The position numbers and the translations under genes are program-made. This document shows positions 7,609 to 16,095 of a stretch of DNA of 28,542 nt, piece after piece. Origin of the DNA: an uncultured Cloacibacillus sp. (GTDB taxonomy: Bacteria > Synergistota > Synergistia > Synergistales > Synergistaceae); assembly GCA_900545755.1 (NCBI GenBank), contig URAG01000028.1, positions 1 through 28,542 of the forward strand. Direction: 5' to 3'. Position 1 is the stretch's first letter. Each line of letters opens with the position of its first letter. The notes below the pieces were generated by a model. It saw only the letters and a list, made by a program, of their open reading frames with translations. It did not search any database and had not been told where the DNA came from.

Positions 7609-8280
7609 TTGAGTAAAAAAATTATAGTCACGATAGACGGCCCCGCCGGGGCTGGAAAGAGCACGACGGCGAAGGCCGTCGCGGAGAAGACGGGCCTGCC
7701 CTATCTCGACACGGGCGCGCTTTACCGCGCTGTCGCGTGGAAGCTTGACAAAGAGGGCGTCGCACCTGAGGAGGGTGGAAAAATCAGCGAAACGCTGAAG
7801 AATTTCACAATATCAATCGCCGGCGGAAAGGTGAACGCGGACGGCGAGGACGTGACGCAGGCGATACGCACGGCGCACGTCGACTCGATAGTGTCGGCCT
7901 ACGCCGCGCGCCCCGAGGTGCGCGACGCGCTGGCGGGCTTCCAACGCGCGCAGGCGGCCGACGGCCTCGTCGCCGACGGGCGCGACATGGGGACGGTCAT
8001 ATTCCCGGAGGCGGATCTGAAAATTTTCCTCACGGCAAGCGCCGAGGAGCGCGCGCGGCGGCGCTGCGCCGAGCGCGAGGCGAAGGGCGAGATCGCCGAT
8101 TACGACGAAATACTGAAACAGGTGGTCGAACGCGACCGCTACGACATGACGCGCGAGATAGCGCCGCTGCGCCCCGCGCAGGGTTGCGTCATACTCGACA
8201 GCACCGACATGAGCGCCGCCGAGGTCGTCGACGCGATAGCCTCACTCGCGAAAGAAATAGAGGCTCAGGAGAACCGTTGA
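7609..8280 (+). CDS. cmk: Cytidylate kinase
   Basis: It phosphorylates CMP and dCMP to the diphosphates. The 223-residue protein opens with the P-loop GPAGAGKST at residues 11-19. It continues with YLDTGALYRAVAW, the CMP-binding VADGRDMGTVIFPEAD segment, and the lid-region Arg cluster ERARRRCAER. The frame extends to TTG 7588 inside pyrD, but the AAAGAGG site at 7594-7600 sets TTG 7609 at normal spacing and this gives the standard N-terminus. The stop TGA overlaps the TTG start of hflX. Its position between pyrD and hflX makes a nucleotide-supply cluster. Confidence 0.94.
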   Translation: MSKKIIVTIDGPAGAGKSTTAKAVAEKTGLPYLDTGALYRAVAWKLDKEGVAPEEGGKISETLKNFTISIAGGKVNADGEDVTQAIRTAHVDSIVSAYAARPEVRDALAGFQRAQAADGLVADGRDMGTVIFPEADLKIFLTASAEERARRRCAEREAKGEIADYDEILKQVVERDRYDMTREIAPLRPAQGCVILDSTDMSAAEVVDAIASLAKEIEAQENR

Positions 8281-9425
8281 GCCGCCAGAGGCGCACCGCG
8301 CGCGATCTGCGTCCAAAGGAGCCGAAGGCGGTAATAGCGGCGCTAGGAGACGGAGATGACGTGCAGAGTTCGCTCGACGAGCTTGTGCTTCTGCTTGAGA
8401 ACGTCGGCGTCCCAGTCGCGGCACGCGTGATACAGAAGCGCCGCGCGCCAGACCCCGCCTCGTTCATCGGCGCGGGCAAGGCGCAGGAGATAAAGGAATA
8501 CGCCGAGCCGAACGAATGCACGCACCTCGTCGTCGACGACTTCATAACGCCGACGCAGAAGAGCAACCTACAAAAGCTTACTGGCTTGCAGGTCTGGGAC
8601 AGGGCTTTCGTAATAATGAAGATTTTCGAGCGGCGCGCGAACACTGCGGAGGCGAAGCTCCAGGTCGAGCTCGCGCAGTACCGGTACGAGATACCGAGCT
8701 TAAAGGGGCTTGGACATCAGATGTCGCGCACCGGCGGAGGGATAGGGACGCGCGGTCCCGGCGAGACGGAGTTCGAACGTCACCGCCGCAAGCTCGAGCT
8801 GCGCATAAAGAGCATAACGAAGCGGCTCGAGGACGTGCGCAGGCGGCGCGGTGAAAACAGAGAGAGGCGCAAACGCGGCGGAGTGCCGCTCGCGGCGCTC
8901 GTCGGCTACACGAACAGCGGGAAGTCTACGCTGCTGCGCGCGCTGTCGAAAGACGCAGGCATCATCGCAAAGGATCAGCTATTTTCTACGCTAGACACCG
9001 TCGTGCGCAGGATAGATACCGGCTGCGGGAAACCCTTCCTGCTCTCCGACACCGTCGGCTTCATCAAAAAGTTGCCTCCAGAGCTTATCGCAGCCTTCCG
9101 CGCCACGCTCGAAGAGGCGGCGAACGCCGATCTGCTGTTGCTCGTGCTTGATTCTGCGGACAAAGACCCGTGCGCGACGCTCGAAGTGGTGCTTGAAACG
9201 CTGAACGAGCTCGACGCTGGGGAACTGCCGCGGCTCGTGATACTGAACAAAATAGACAAGAGCGGCGCGGCCGCATACGAGACCGCCATTGAATTGCGCG
9301 CGCGCGGTGAGCGCGTCGTCTGCGTATGCGCGGTAGACGGGCGCGGCTTCGGAGAAATGCTCTCCGAAATCGGCGAAATTTTCGCGGGCGGCGTTGCGCA
9401 AACCGGCGCGGAGGATATATTATAA
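8277..9425 (+). CDS. hflX: Ribosome-associated GTPase HflX
   Basis: HflX is a GTPase that binds the 50S subunit and splits stalled or stressed ribosomes. The 382-residue protein has the N-terminal HflX domain (ARVIQKRRAPDPASFIGAGKA), the diagnostic GGGIGTRGPGETEFE linker, a basic coiled-coil helix (RLEDVRRRRGENRERR), and an OBG-type G domain with G1 GYTNSGKST at about residue 210, G3 DTVGF, and G4 NKID. The start is TTG 8277, in a TTGA overlap with the cmk stop and preceded by CAGGAGA. The open frame extends upstream into cmk, but those codons are a shadow. The C-terminus is short after the G domain. Confidence 0.95.
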   Translation: MSRQRRTARDLRPKEPKAVIAALGDGDDVQSSLDELVLLLENVGVPVAARVIQKRRAPDPASFIGAGKAQEIKEYAEPNECTHLVVDDFITPTQKSNLQKLTGLQVWDRAFVIMKIFERRANTAEAKLQVELAQYRYEIPSLKGLGHQMSRTGGGIGTRGPGETEFERHRRKLELRIKSITKRLEDVRRRRGENRERRKRGGVPLAALVGYTNSGKSTLLRALSKDAGIIAKDQLFSTLDTVVRRIDTGCGKPFLLSDTVGFIKKLPPELIAAFRATLEEAANADLLLLVLDSADKDPCATLEVVLETLNELDAGELPRLVILNKIDKSGAAAYETAIELRARGERVVCVCAVDGRGFGEMLSEIGEIFAGGVAQTGAEDIL

Positions 9426-9461
9426 CAAGGCTGATAAGACCGCTATGAAAGGTGGATTCGT

Positions 9462-10349
9462 ATGTATGTAAGCATGACCGGCTTCAGCCGTTCCCAGATA
9501 CAGACTAAATGGGGAACCGTAGTCGTAGAACTCTCCAGCGTCAATCACCGCTATCAGGAAATTTCGGTCCGCCTCCCGAGGGAGTTCGCGCACATGGAGC
9601 CGTGGTTCCACCAGAATCTCAGAAAGACGTTTCGCCGCGGCAAGGTGCAGCTCCGCATGGAGGTGCTATGGGCGCAGGACTTTAAGACGGGGCGCGTCAA
9701 CAGGGAGGTGCTCGCCGCCTACTGCGGTGAGATGTCCGCGGCGCGCCGCGCGCTTGGATTCGTGCCAGACGTAGACGTGGAGCGCGTAGCGCTCTTCCCC
9801 GGCGTGCTCGATATGCCTAAGTTCGAGGACGAAGAGGACTCTCAGGCTACAGAGGAAGTTTTTAAGGAACTGCTCGACGAGGCCGCCGCGTCGTGGAACA
9901 AGATGCGCGAGCTAGAGGGCGGACATCTGCGCGAGGAGGTGCTGAAGCACCTCGCTGAGCTCGAAAGGATCGTCGGCGTTATAGAAGAAAAATGGAGGCC
10001 TGCGCGCGACGCGGCGTTCGAGGCGATGAAGGCGCGCGTCACCGAAACGCTTGAGAAGCTCGGCGAAAAGCTCGAAGAGCAGCGCTACATGCAGGAGATA
10101 GTCCTGCTCACCGATAAATGGGACGTAGCGGAGGAACTCGCGCGGCTCAAGAGCCATATCGCGAAATTCCGCTCCGCCGGAGATTCAGACGAAAGCGCGG
10201 GGCGCAAGCTCGACTTCATAGTGCAGGAAATGAACCGCGAGGTCAACACGCTTGACTCGAAGGTCGCCGACGCGGAGATACGCTGGCTTGCAGTCGACGC
10301 GAAGGCGGCTCTCGAACGCATTCGCGAGCAGATACAGAATTTGGAATAA
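9462..10349 (+). CDS. yicC: YicC/YloC-family endoribonuclease
   Basis: A 295-residue protein of the YicC-like N-terminal plus DUF1732 family; members are single-strand endoribonucleases implicated in small-RNA turnover. The N-terminus VSMTGFSRS, the [16 protein letters not shown] block and the C-terminal signature [21 protein letters not shown] match the family. AAAGGTGG precedes ATG 9462. It begins the yicC-remA-gmk-rpoZ-coaBC-priA block, the same order as the Bacillus yloC region, which supports the assignment. Confidence 0.93.
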   Translation: MYVSMTGFSRSQIQTKWGTVVVELSSVNHRYQEISVRLPREFAHMEPWFHQNLRKTFRRGKVQLRMEVLWAQDFKTGRVNREVLAAYCGEMSAARRALGFVPDVDVERVALFPGVLDMPKFEDEEDSQATEEVFKELLDEAAASWNKMRELEGGHLREEVLKHLAELERIVGVIEEKWRPARDAAFEAMKARVTETLEKLGEKLEEQRYMQEIVLLTDKWDVAEELARLKSHIAKFRSAGDSDESAGRKLDFIVQEMNREVNTLDSKVADAEIRWLAVDAKAALERIREQIQNLE

Positions 10350-10359
10350 GGGCGGACGC

Positions 10360-10608
10360 ATGGCGCGGGAACTTCTGCACGTAGGCTTCGGCAACATGGT
10401 CGTCGCGGAGCGCGTTGTCGCGCTCATCAGCCCCGATTCCGCCCCGATACGGCGCCTTAAGGACGAAGCGCGTGAGGCGGGGCTTCTAGTAGATGTGACG
10501 CAGGGGCGCAAAACGCGCTCGATTCTAATAATGGACAGCCGCCACGTTATACTATCGGCTATACAGCCCGAGACGATAACGGCGCGTTTTGAGGAAGGGG
10601 AGCGCTAA
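10360..10608 (+). CDS. remA: RemA-like DUF370 protein
   Basis: An 82-residue protein of the RemA/YlzA (DUF370) family. In Bacillus RemA is a DNA-binding activator of biofilm matrix genes; its role outside Firmicutes is largely unknown. Recognisable features are [25 protein letters not shown] and the basic [15 protein letters not shown] turn (here [16 protein letters not shown]). The open frame starts further up inside yicC (10252), but ATG 10360 with AAGGGCGG upstream gives the standard length. It sits 3 bp before gmk. Placement between yicC and gmk is the conserved position of this gene in Firmicutes. Confidence 0.92.
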   Translation: MARELLHVGFGNMVVAERVVALISPDSAPIRRLKDEAREAGLLVDVTQGRKTRSILIMDSRHVILSAIQPETITARFEEGER

Positions 10609-10611
10609 GCG

Positions 10612-11181
10612 GTGAAGGGACGTCTTTATATATTTTCAGGCCCAGCCGGAGTCGGCAAGGGAACAGTGCTTCACTTAGCGCTCGAACGACTCTCCAATAT
10701 AAGATATTCCGTCTCGTGTACGACGCGCGCGCCGAGGCCAGGCCTCGATAAAGATGGCGAGACCTACTACTTTATCTCTGAAGAAGAGTTCCGGCGCAGA
10801 ATAGCCGCGGGCGACTTCCTCGAATACGCAGAGGTTCACGGACACCTCTACGGCACGCGGCGCGACATCGTAGAGTCCGCGCTTGACGCGGGTATTGATA
10901 TAGTGCTCGAAATAGACGTTCAGGGAGCTTTCATCGTCAAGCAGAAAATGCCGGAGGCGATAACGATTTTCGTGAAACCGCCCTCAATGGAAGAGCTTCG
11001 CCGCCGTCTCGAAGGACGCGGCAGCGAACCGGCGGAGGAGCGCGAGCTGCGTATAAAGAACGCCGAGACGGAGATAGCCTGCGCCGGTAAATACGACTAC
11101 GTAGTGGTGAACGACGACCTTGAAAGGACCGTCGAAGAAATTATAAGTATCGTGAGGAAAAACAGGGAGGAACTGCAATGA
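10612..11181 (+). CDS. gmk: Guanylate kinase
   Basis: It converts GMP to GDP with ATP. The 189-residue protein has the P-loop GPAGVGKGT at residues 10-18, a slight variant of the common GPSGxGKST, followed by the GMP-binding segment SVSCTTRAPRPG, EFLEYAEVHGHLYGT-like residues (FLEYAEVHGHLYGT), VLEIDVQGA, and the lid RLEGRGSEP. Start GTG 10612 has AGGGG about a dozen bases upstream. Its stop overlaps rpoZ by the ATGA tetranucleotide. Confidence 0.95.
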   Translation: MKGRLYIFSGPAGVGKGTVLHLALERLSNIRYSVSCTTRAPRPGLDKDGETYYFISEEEFRRRIAAGDFLEYAEVHGHLYGTRRDIVESALDAGIDIVLEIDVQGAFIVKQKMPEAITIFVKPPSMEELRRRLEGRGSEPAEERELRIKNAETEIACAGKYDYVVVNDDLERTVEEIISIVRKNREELQ

Positions 11182-11402
11182 TATATATGGATCTTGAAAA
11201 AATCTACCGCGAAAGGGACATCCCCAACAAATACATACTGACGCTCGTCATCTCAGCGCGCGCACGCCAGCTCAGCGAGCGGCGCGAACTCAACGGCGAC
11301 GAGAAATATATATCGATGGCCGTAGACGACGTGACGAACGGACGCATCGCCTACCGCATAGTTGACCCGCTGCCGAAACAGGAAAATGAGCCCGCGGCCT
11401 AA
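11178..11402 (+). CDS. rpoZ: RNA polymerase omega subunit
   Basis: Omega assists folding and assembly of the beta-prime subunit of RNA polymerase. The 74-residue product shows the omega pattern: N-KYILTLVISARARQL (the family's NRYELVLVAAKRARQL-like helix) and a downstream ISMAVDDVTNGRIAY block. Start ATG 11178 overlaps the gmk stop, and the end overlaps coaBC by 17 bp. Position between gmk and coaBC is conserved in many bacteria. Confidence 0.9.
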   Translation: MIYMDLEKIYRERDIPNKYILTLVISARARQLSERRELNGDEKYISMAVDDVTNGRIAYRIVDPLPKQENEPAA

Positions 11403-12597
11403 GCGGATACTCTTCGGGGTCAGCGGCGGCATCGCCGCTTACAAAGCGCCCGACGTGCTGCACGGCTGGGTGAAGCTCGGCTGCGAGGTCGAGACGATAC
11501 TCACAGAGGCAGCAGAACAGTTCGTGAGCCCGCTCGCGCTCTCGACGCTCAGCAAGCGCCGCGTATGGCGCGAGCGCGACTTCCTGTCCGCCGAATACGG
11601 CTGGCAGATTCCGCACATATCTCTGACCGACTGGGCCGATATATTCGTCATAGCCCCATGCACGGCGAACGTGCTGCGTGTCGCGGCGCAGGGCGACGGT
11701 TCGACGCTACTCGGCGCGGCCCTGCTCGCGAATACGAAACCGCTGCTGCTCTTCCCGGCGATGAACGGTAAAATGCTTGCGAGCGGCCCAGTGCAAGAGC
11801 ACATAAAGATCCTGAAAGAGCGTGGCGCTGAGATAGTCGACCCAGACAGCGGCCTGCTCGCATGCGGCTATGAAGGGAAGGGACGCATGCCATCCGCGGC
11901 CGTGATCAACGACTACGTTATGCGCGCCCTCTGCGACAAAAAGGACTTCGCCGGGCTGCGCGTCGCCGTCACGGCCGGGCCGACCCACGAGTATATAGAC
12001 CCGGTGCGCTTCATAAGCAACCCGAGCAGCGGCAAAATGGGCTACGCGATAGCCGAAGTTGCGTGGCGGCGCGGAGCTGATGTCACGTTGATAACCGGGC
12101 CGACGGCGCTGCGCCGTCCCGCCGGTGTGAATATCGTCGAAGTCGTCAGCGCGGACGAAATGTTCGCGGCCTGCATGAGCGCATCCGAAAACGCAGATGT
12201 AATCGTGAAGGCGGCCGCCGTCGGGGACTACAAGGCTGCCGAGCGCGCGGAGCAGAAGATAAAGCGCGGCGGAGTGGATACGCTGACGCTTGAACTCGTC
12301 CAAAACCGCGACATAGCGGCTGAGCTCGGCAGGCGCAAGAGGCCGGGGCAGCTGCTTGTCGGCTTTGCCGCCGAGACTCAGAACGTCCTCGAAAACGCGC
12401 AGAAGAAAATGGCGGAGAAAAATCTCGACATGATAGTGTCGAACGACGTGCTGGCGCCCGGCGCCGGTTTTGCGGTCGATACCAACGTCATAACTATAAT
12501 GACTCGCGGCGCAGAGCCGGTTCGCTTCTCCGGAACGAAAGAGGAATCCGCTTCGCGCATACTCGACTTCGTCTCGGCGCTCGCCGCCGGGAGATAA
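11386..12597 (+). CDS. coaBC: Bifunctional phosphopantothenoylcysteine decarboxylase/synthetase
   Basis: It performs two steps of coenzyme A synthesis: CTP-dependent joining of phosphopantothenate to cysteine (CoaB) and FMN-dependent decarboxylation (CoaC). The 403-residue protein begins with the CoaC flavoprotein domain (ILFGVSGGIAAYKAPD; catalytic His in IPHISLTDWAD; PCTANVL; PAMNGKM). The CoaB domain follows from about residue 195 (VTAGPTHEYIDPVRFISN, SSGKMGYAIA, KAAAVGDYK, KIKR). ATG 11386 lies in the end of rpoZ behind an ACAGGA site. The stop shares TAATG with priA. Confidence 0.95.
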   Translation: MSPRPKRILFGVSGGIAAYKAPDVLHGWVKLGCEVETILTEAAEQFVSPLALSTLSKRRVWRERDFLSAEYGWQIPHISLTDWADIFVIAPCTANVLRVAAQGDGSTLLGAALLANTKPLLLFPAMNGKMLASGPVQEHIKILKERGAEIVDPDSGLLACGYEGKGRMPSAAVINDYVMRALCDKKDFAGLRVAVTAGPTHEYIDPVRFISNPSSGKMGYAIAEVAWRRGADVTLITGPTALRRPAGVNIVEVVSADEMFAACMSASENADVIVKAAAVGDYKAAERAEQKIKRGGVDTLTLELVQNRDIAAELGRRKRPGQLLVGFAAETQNVLENAQKKMAEKNLDMIVSNDVLAPGAGFAVDTNVITIMTRGAEPVRFSGTKEESASRILDFVSALAAGR

Positions 12598-14375
12598 TGC
12601 CGACGGTTCACGCCGTATTTCCGGCCCCTTGGTGGACGCCGCTCTCATATTCATGGGAGGCGGCGCTCGCCGAGGGGCTTCGCGTATCAGCGCCTCTCGG
12701 GCGCGGGAACAGGATAGGCGTAACGATGGACGCGGGCGGAAGCTACGACGAGTCGAAGATGAAGCCGCTCGCCGCTGTAATCGACGAGCGCCCGCCGCTG
12801 CCGCCAGAGCTCTGGAAGCTGATAAAATGGTTCGGTGCGACGTGGTTCATTGGCACGGGGTTCTCGATGAAAACGCTGCTGCCGTCGAAATTTTTCTCAA
12901 ACGAATCGCTGCCGCCGCGCCCGGAGCGCGGCTGCGGCGGAACATTCACAGCCGAATGCTTTTACAACACGGACTATAAAATACGCTGGGAGCGATACCG
13001 CGCCGCGCTGGAAGAAGGCGCGCCTGCGCTCATACTTTTCCCTGAAGCCGTCATGGCGCGAGCCTTCTGGGAAAGCCTGCCTCCCTCCGCGCGCGACGGC
13101 GGCGAGTTATGGCCAGAGACGCCTGCGAAGCGATGGAAGCTCTGGAAGCTCGCGCTTGCGGGAGAAGTGCGTTTCATCTCCGGGCCGCCCGGCGCGGCCT
13201 TCGTGCCTCTCGTGGGACTCTCTACAATCATCATGGACGAGGAGAACAACGGGGGCTGGCGTTCGCAGAATCACCCCGTCTTCAACGCGCGGCCCCTTCT
13301 CGGCAAACGCGCGGAATTAGCCGGAGCTCGCTTCTTGCTCGGCGGCTCCATGCCATCGTCGAAAATCTTCCTCGGCATGAATCCTAAGTGTGAAGAGAAA
13401 AACAACGACGGGCGTCTGGTCTTCGTGGATACGAAAGAAGCTCAGGCGTCGGAGTTCGCCGCGCTCAGCGGCAGTCTCTCCATAAGCGTTCCGCTGCTGC
13501 GCGAGACCGCGGCGGCGCGCGCGCGCGGCAAATGGGCGATGTGGCTGCTCGACCGCAAAGGCTACGCTGGCGAGCTGTACTGCGAGGAATGCGGCTGGAC
13601 GGCGCGATGCCCGCGCTGCGGCTCGGCGATGCGCTGGGAAGAACGGCGCGGGCGTCTGCGCTGCGTCTCCTGCGGCGAACACGCGCCGCTGCCCGAACGC
13701 TGCCCAAACTGCGGCGGCCTGCTCATGCGCGGTTCTCGCCCCGGGCTCGAAGCGCTTTTCGAGCGCGCCTGCGGAGCCCTGCGCGGAAATTACGGAAACG
13801 TCCTGCTCTTCCAGAACGACGAAGAAAAAATCCCAGCCGCCAAAGAACTCGTAAAACAATATCCGCACGGCGCGCTGCTGATCGGCACGCGCAAACTGCT
13901 CTCGCTCTGCGGAGTGCTCGCGCCCGCCGTAATCGGCTGGATGGACGCGGACGCTGAGGCGCGCTCCGAAGGATACGACGCGCGCGCGCGCGCCTACACG
14001 ATGCTGTGGGAGTCGATGTGGCGCGGCGGCGGGGAACGGCGCGCCGTCGTGCAAAGCCGCCGTCCAGGCGCGGGCTGGCAGGAAGGGCTGCGCCGCGGCT
14101 GGGGCTGTTTTTGGACGCGCGAACTGCGCGAGCGGCGCGAGCTCGAGCTCCCGCCATTCGTGCCGATGATAAAGATAACGGCGCAGCGCGCCGTAGCCGA
14201 AGAAATCGCGGACAAACTCGCCGCCGCCGATGCTGACTTCTGGCAGTCCGACGATGACGGCGCGCTCTGGGTGCGCACGAAACGCTTCGCTGCGCTCGGC
14301 GCGATACTCGCCCACTATTTCGACATATCGAGGTCTGGAAAAGCTTTTCCCTCTGTATTATTATATCTAGATTGA
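12597..14375 (+). CDS. priA: PriA homologue with degenerate helicase motifs
   Basis: PriA normally recognises stalled forks and reloads the replicative helicase. This 592-residue protein is shorter than the usual 730 or so. The zinc-binding region is intact, with four CxxC pairs: C329/C332, C338/C341, C356/C359, C369/C372. An N-terminal PriA-like domain and the late RERRELELPPFVPM segment are also recognisable. However, no Walker A GxGKT is present in the region where it should stand, motif II reads DEEN (214-217) instead of DEEH, GSATPS has become GGSMPSS, and the QVAGRAGR motif VI is replaced by a Trp/Gly/Arg-rich stretch. The gene has no stops or frameshifts and sits in the conserved place after coaBC, so it is probably a functional, ATPase-less PriA, as reported for actinobacterial homologues. 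Confidence 0.85.
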   Translation: MPTVHAVFPAPWWTPLSYSWEAALAEGLRVSAPLGRGNRIGVTMDAGGSYDESKMKPLAAVIDERPPLPPELWKLIKWFGATWFIGTGFSMKTLLPSKFFSNESLPPRPERGCGGTFTAECFYNTDYKIRWERYRAALEEGAPALILFPEAVMARAFWESLPPSARDGGELWPETPAKRWKLWKLALAGEVRFISGPPGAAFVPLVGLSTIIMDEENNGGWRSQNHPVFNARPLLGKRAELAGARFLLGGSMPSSKIFLGMNPKCEEKNNDGRLVFVDTKEAQASEFAALSGSLSISVPLLRETAAARARGKWAMWLLDRKGYAGELYCEECGWTARCPRCGSAMRWEERRGRLRCVSCGEHAPLPERCPNCGGLLMRGSRPGLEALFERACGALRGNYGNVLLFQNDEEKIPAAKELVKQYPHGALLIGTRKLLSLCGVLAPAVIGWMDADAEARSEGYDARARAYTMLWESMWRGGGERRAVVQSRRPGAGWQEGLRRGWGCFWTRELRERRELELPPFVPMIKITAQRAVAEEIADKLAAADADFWQSDDDGALWVRTKRFAALGAILAHYFDISRSGKAFPSVLLYLD

Positions 14376-14426
14376 GGGAAAGTCCCTCCGCGGCGGCGCG
14401 GCAGCGGCCGCGTCAAAGAATCAGGG
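14374..14426 (+). other. Hairpin-rich gap between priA and the ACT gene
   Basis: The 64-bp gap starts with a perfect 6-bp stem (GAGGGA 14374-14379, TCCCTC 14383-14388), followed by GC-rich sequence with complementary CGCGGC and GCCGCG tracts. No T run follows, so it is not a typical intrinsic terminator; it may be a processing or pausing structure. No convincing promoter is seen for the downstream pair. Confidence 0.35.
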
Positions 14427-14439
14427 GGGTATTGATGAA

Positions 14440-14709
14440 ATGAAGGCTCTTGTCACTGTGCTCGGAAAAGACAAGGTAGGCATAATCGCGAGAGTATGCA
14501 CCTACCTCGCCAGCAAAAACGTAAACGTCCTCGAAATTTCGCAGACGATAGTCAAAGGCTACTTCGACATGCTCATGATAATCGACGTCACCGAGGCGAA
14601 CTGCTCTCCGGGAGAGCTGGCCGGAGGCCTCCAGGAACTCGGCGAAGAGATAGGCCTCATGATAAAGTTCCAGCGCGAAGAAATCTTCGAAAGCATGCAT
14701 AGGATATAG
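14440..14709 (+). CDS. ACT domain protein (UPF0237)
   Basis: An 89-residue stand-alone ACT domain protein of the UPF0237 family, probably a small-molecule (amino-acid) sensing dimer in the cytoplasm. The ACT fold is visible in [38 protein letters not shown] and [17 protein letters not shown] tract lies upstream; an overlapping ATG at 14434 hits TGA at once, so 14440 is the start. It is separated by only 5 bp from the UPF0210 gene, a pairing that recurs across bacteria and archaea and implies joint function, which is unknown. Confidence 0.93.
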   Translation: MKALVTVLGKDKVGIIARVCTYLASKNVNVLEISQTIVKGYFDMLMIIDVTEANCSPGELAGGLQELGEEIGLMIKFQREEIFESMHRI

Positions 14710-14714
14710 AAACT

Positions 14715-16073
14715 ATGATTACCAGATCGGAAGCACGGCTGACGAACGAGATGATCCTCGAGGAGAACCTCGACGTCCGCACGATAACGATGGGCATCAA
14801 CATACTCGACTGCGCAGACCCCGACGAAAAGAAATTCTGCCAGAAGATATACGACAGGATAACGAAGACGGCGGAAAACCTTGTACGCGTCGGCGACGAA
14901 ATCTCTCTTGAATTCGGAATCCCGATAGTCAATAAGAGAATTTCCGTGACGCCTGTCGCTATCGCGGCGGCTGGGTGCGAAACGGACAACTACGTAGAGA
15001 TAGCGCGCACGCTCGACCGCGCGGCGGCTGAAGTCGGCGTCAACTTCATCGGAGGATTTTCAGCGCTTGTCCAGAAGGGCACCGCGACATCCGACCAGAA
15101 GCTCATCAACTCCGTCCCCGAGGCCCTCGCCGTGACAGAACGCGTATGCTCATCCGTCAACCTCGGTTCGAGCCGCTCCGGTATCAATATGGACGCTGTG
15201 AAAGAGATGGGCGCGGTTATAAAAGAAACGGCCTTCCTGACGAAGGATAAGGATTCGCTCGGCTGCGCGAAATTCGTCGTCTTCTGCAACGCTGTAGAGG
15301 ACAACCCGTTCATGGCGGGCGCGTTCCACGGCGTCGGCGAGCGCGACTGCGCGATAAACGTCGGCGTAAGCGGGCCGGGCGTCGTTAAGCGCGCGCTTGA
15401 AGACGTTCACGGCGCAGACTTTGAGACACTCTGCGAGACGGTCAAAAAAACCGCCTTCCGCATAACTCGCGTCGGCCAGCTTGTAGCGCGCGAAGCCTCC
15501 GAGCGCCTCGGCGTTCCTTTCGGAATCATCGACCTCTCGCTCGCGCCGACCCCGGCTATAGGCGACAGCGTCGCGGAGATACTTCAGCAGATGGGGCTTG
15601 AACATGCCGGCGCGCCGGGAACGACGGCGGCGATAGCGATACTCAACGACAACGTCAAAAAAGGAGGCGTAATGGCGTCGTCTTATGTCGGGGGCCTCAG
15701 CGGAGCCTTCATTCCAGTAAGCGAGGACCACGGCATGATCGAGGCGGTAGAGGCGGGCGCTTTGACGCTCGACAAGCTTGAGGCGATGACCTGCGTCTGC
15801 TCAGTTGGGCTCGACATGATAGCGCTCCCAGGCGAAACCTCGGCGGAGACGATATCGGGGATAATCGCCGATGAAATGGCGATAGGTATGATAAACAACA
15901 AAACGACTGCGGTGCGCGTCATACCGGTCTACGGCAAGAGCGCGGGGGAGACCGTCACCTTCGGCGGCCTGCTCGGCTACGCGCCTATAATGCCGGTCAA
16001 CAAGTTTGACTGCTCCGCCTTCGTCAACCGCGGCGGCAGAATACCGGCCCCGATACACAGTTTCAAAAATTAA
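14715..16073 (+). CDS. UPF0210 (DUF711) family protein
   Basis: A 452-residue cytoplasmic protein of the UPF0210/DUF711 family, which is structurally related to glycyl-radical-type barrels but has no established reaction. Family hallmarks include the N-terminal [45 protein letters not shown], the [12 protein letters not shown] loop, [22 protein letters not shown] and the C-terminal [15 protein letters not shown]. It follows the ACT gene by 5 bp; the ACT protein may be its regulatory partner. Length and motifs look complete. Confidence 0.94.
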   Translation: MITRSEARLTNEMILEENLDVRTITMGINILDCADPDEKKFCQKIYDRITKTAENLVRVGDEISLEFGIPIVNKRISVTPVAIAAAGCETDNYVEIARTLDRAAAEVGVNFIGGFSALVQKGTATSDQKLINSVPEALAVTERVCSSVNLGSSRSGINMDAVKEMGAVIKETAFLTKDKDSLGCAKFVVFCNAVEDNPFMAGAFHGVGERDCAINVGVSGPGVVKRALEDVHGADFETLCETVKKTAFRITRVGQLVAREASERLGVPFGIIDLSLAPTPAIGDSVAEILQQMGLEHAGAPGTTAAIAILNDNVKKGGVMASSYVGGLSGAFIPVSEDHGMIEAVEAGALTLDKLEAMTCVCSVGLDMIALPGETSAETISGIIADEMAIGMINNKTTAVRVIPVYGKSAGETVTFGGLLGYAPIMPVNKFDCSAFVNRGGRIPAPIHSFKN

Positions 16074-16095
16074 GGAAAAGAGAGCGTAAACAACA

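Noticed and set aside
13317..14315. Long minus-strand ORFs opposite priA, coaBC, cca and infB
   Set aside because: They mirror the codon structure of real plus-strand genes, are full of Arg/Ala, lack ribosome binding sites and match no family.
14337..14350. Perfect 14-bp palindrome GGAAAAGCTTTTCC near the end of priA
   Set aside because: It is inside coding sequence, has no T tract at the right place and no partner copy; most likely chance.
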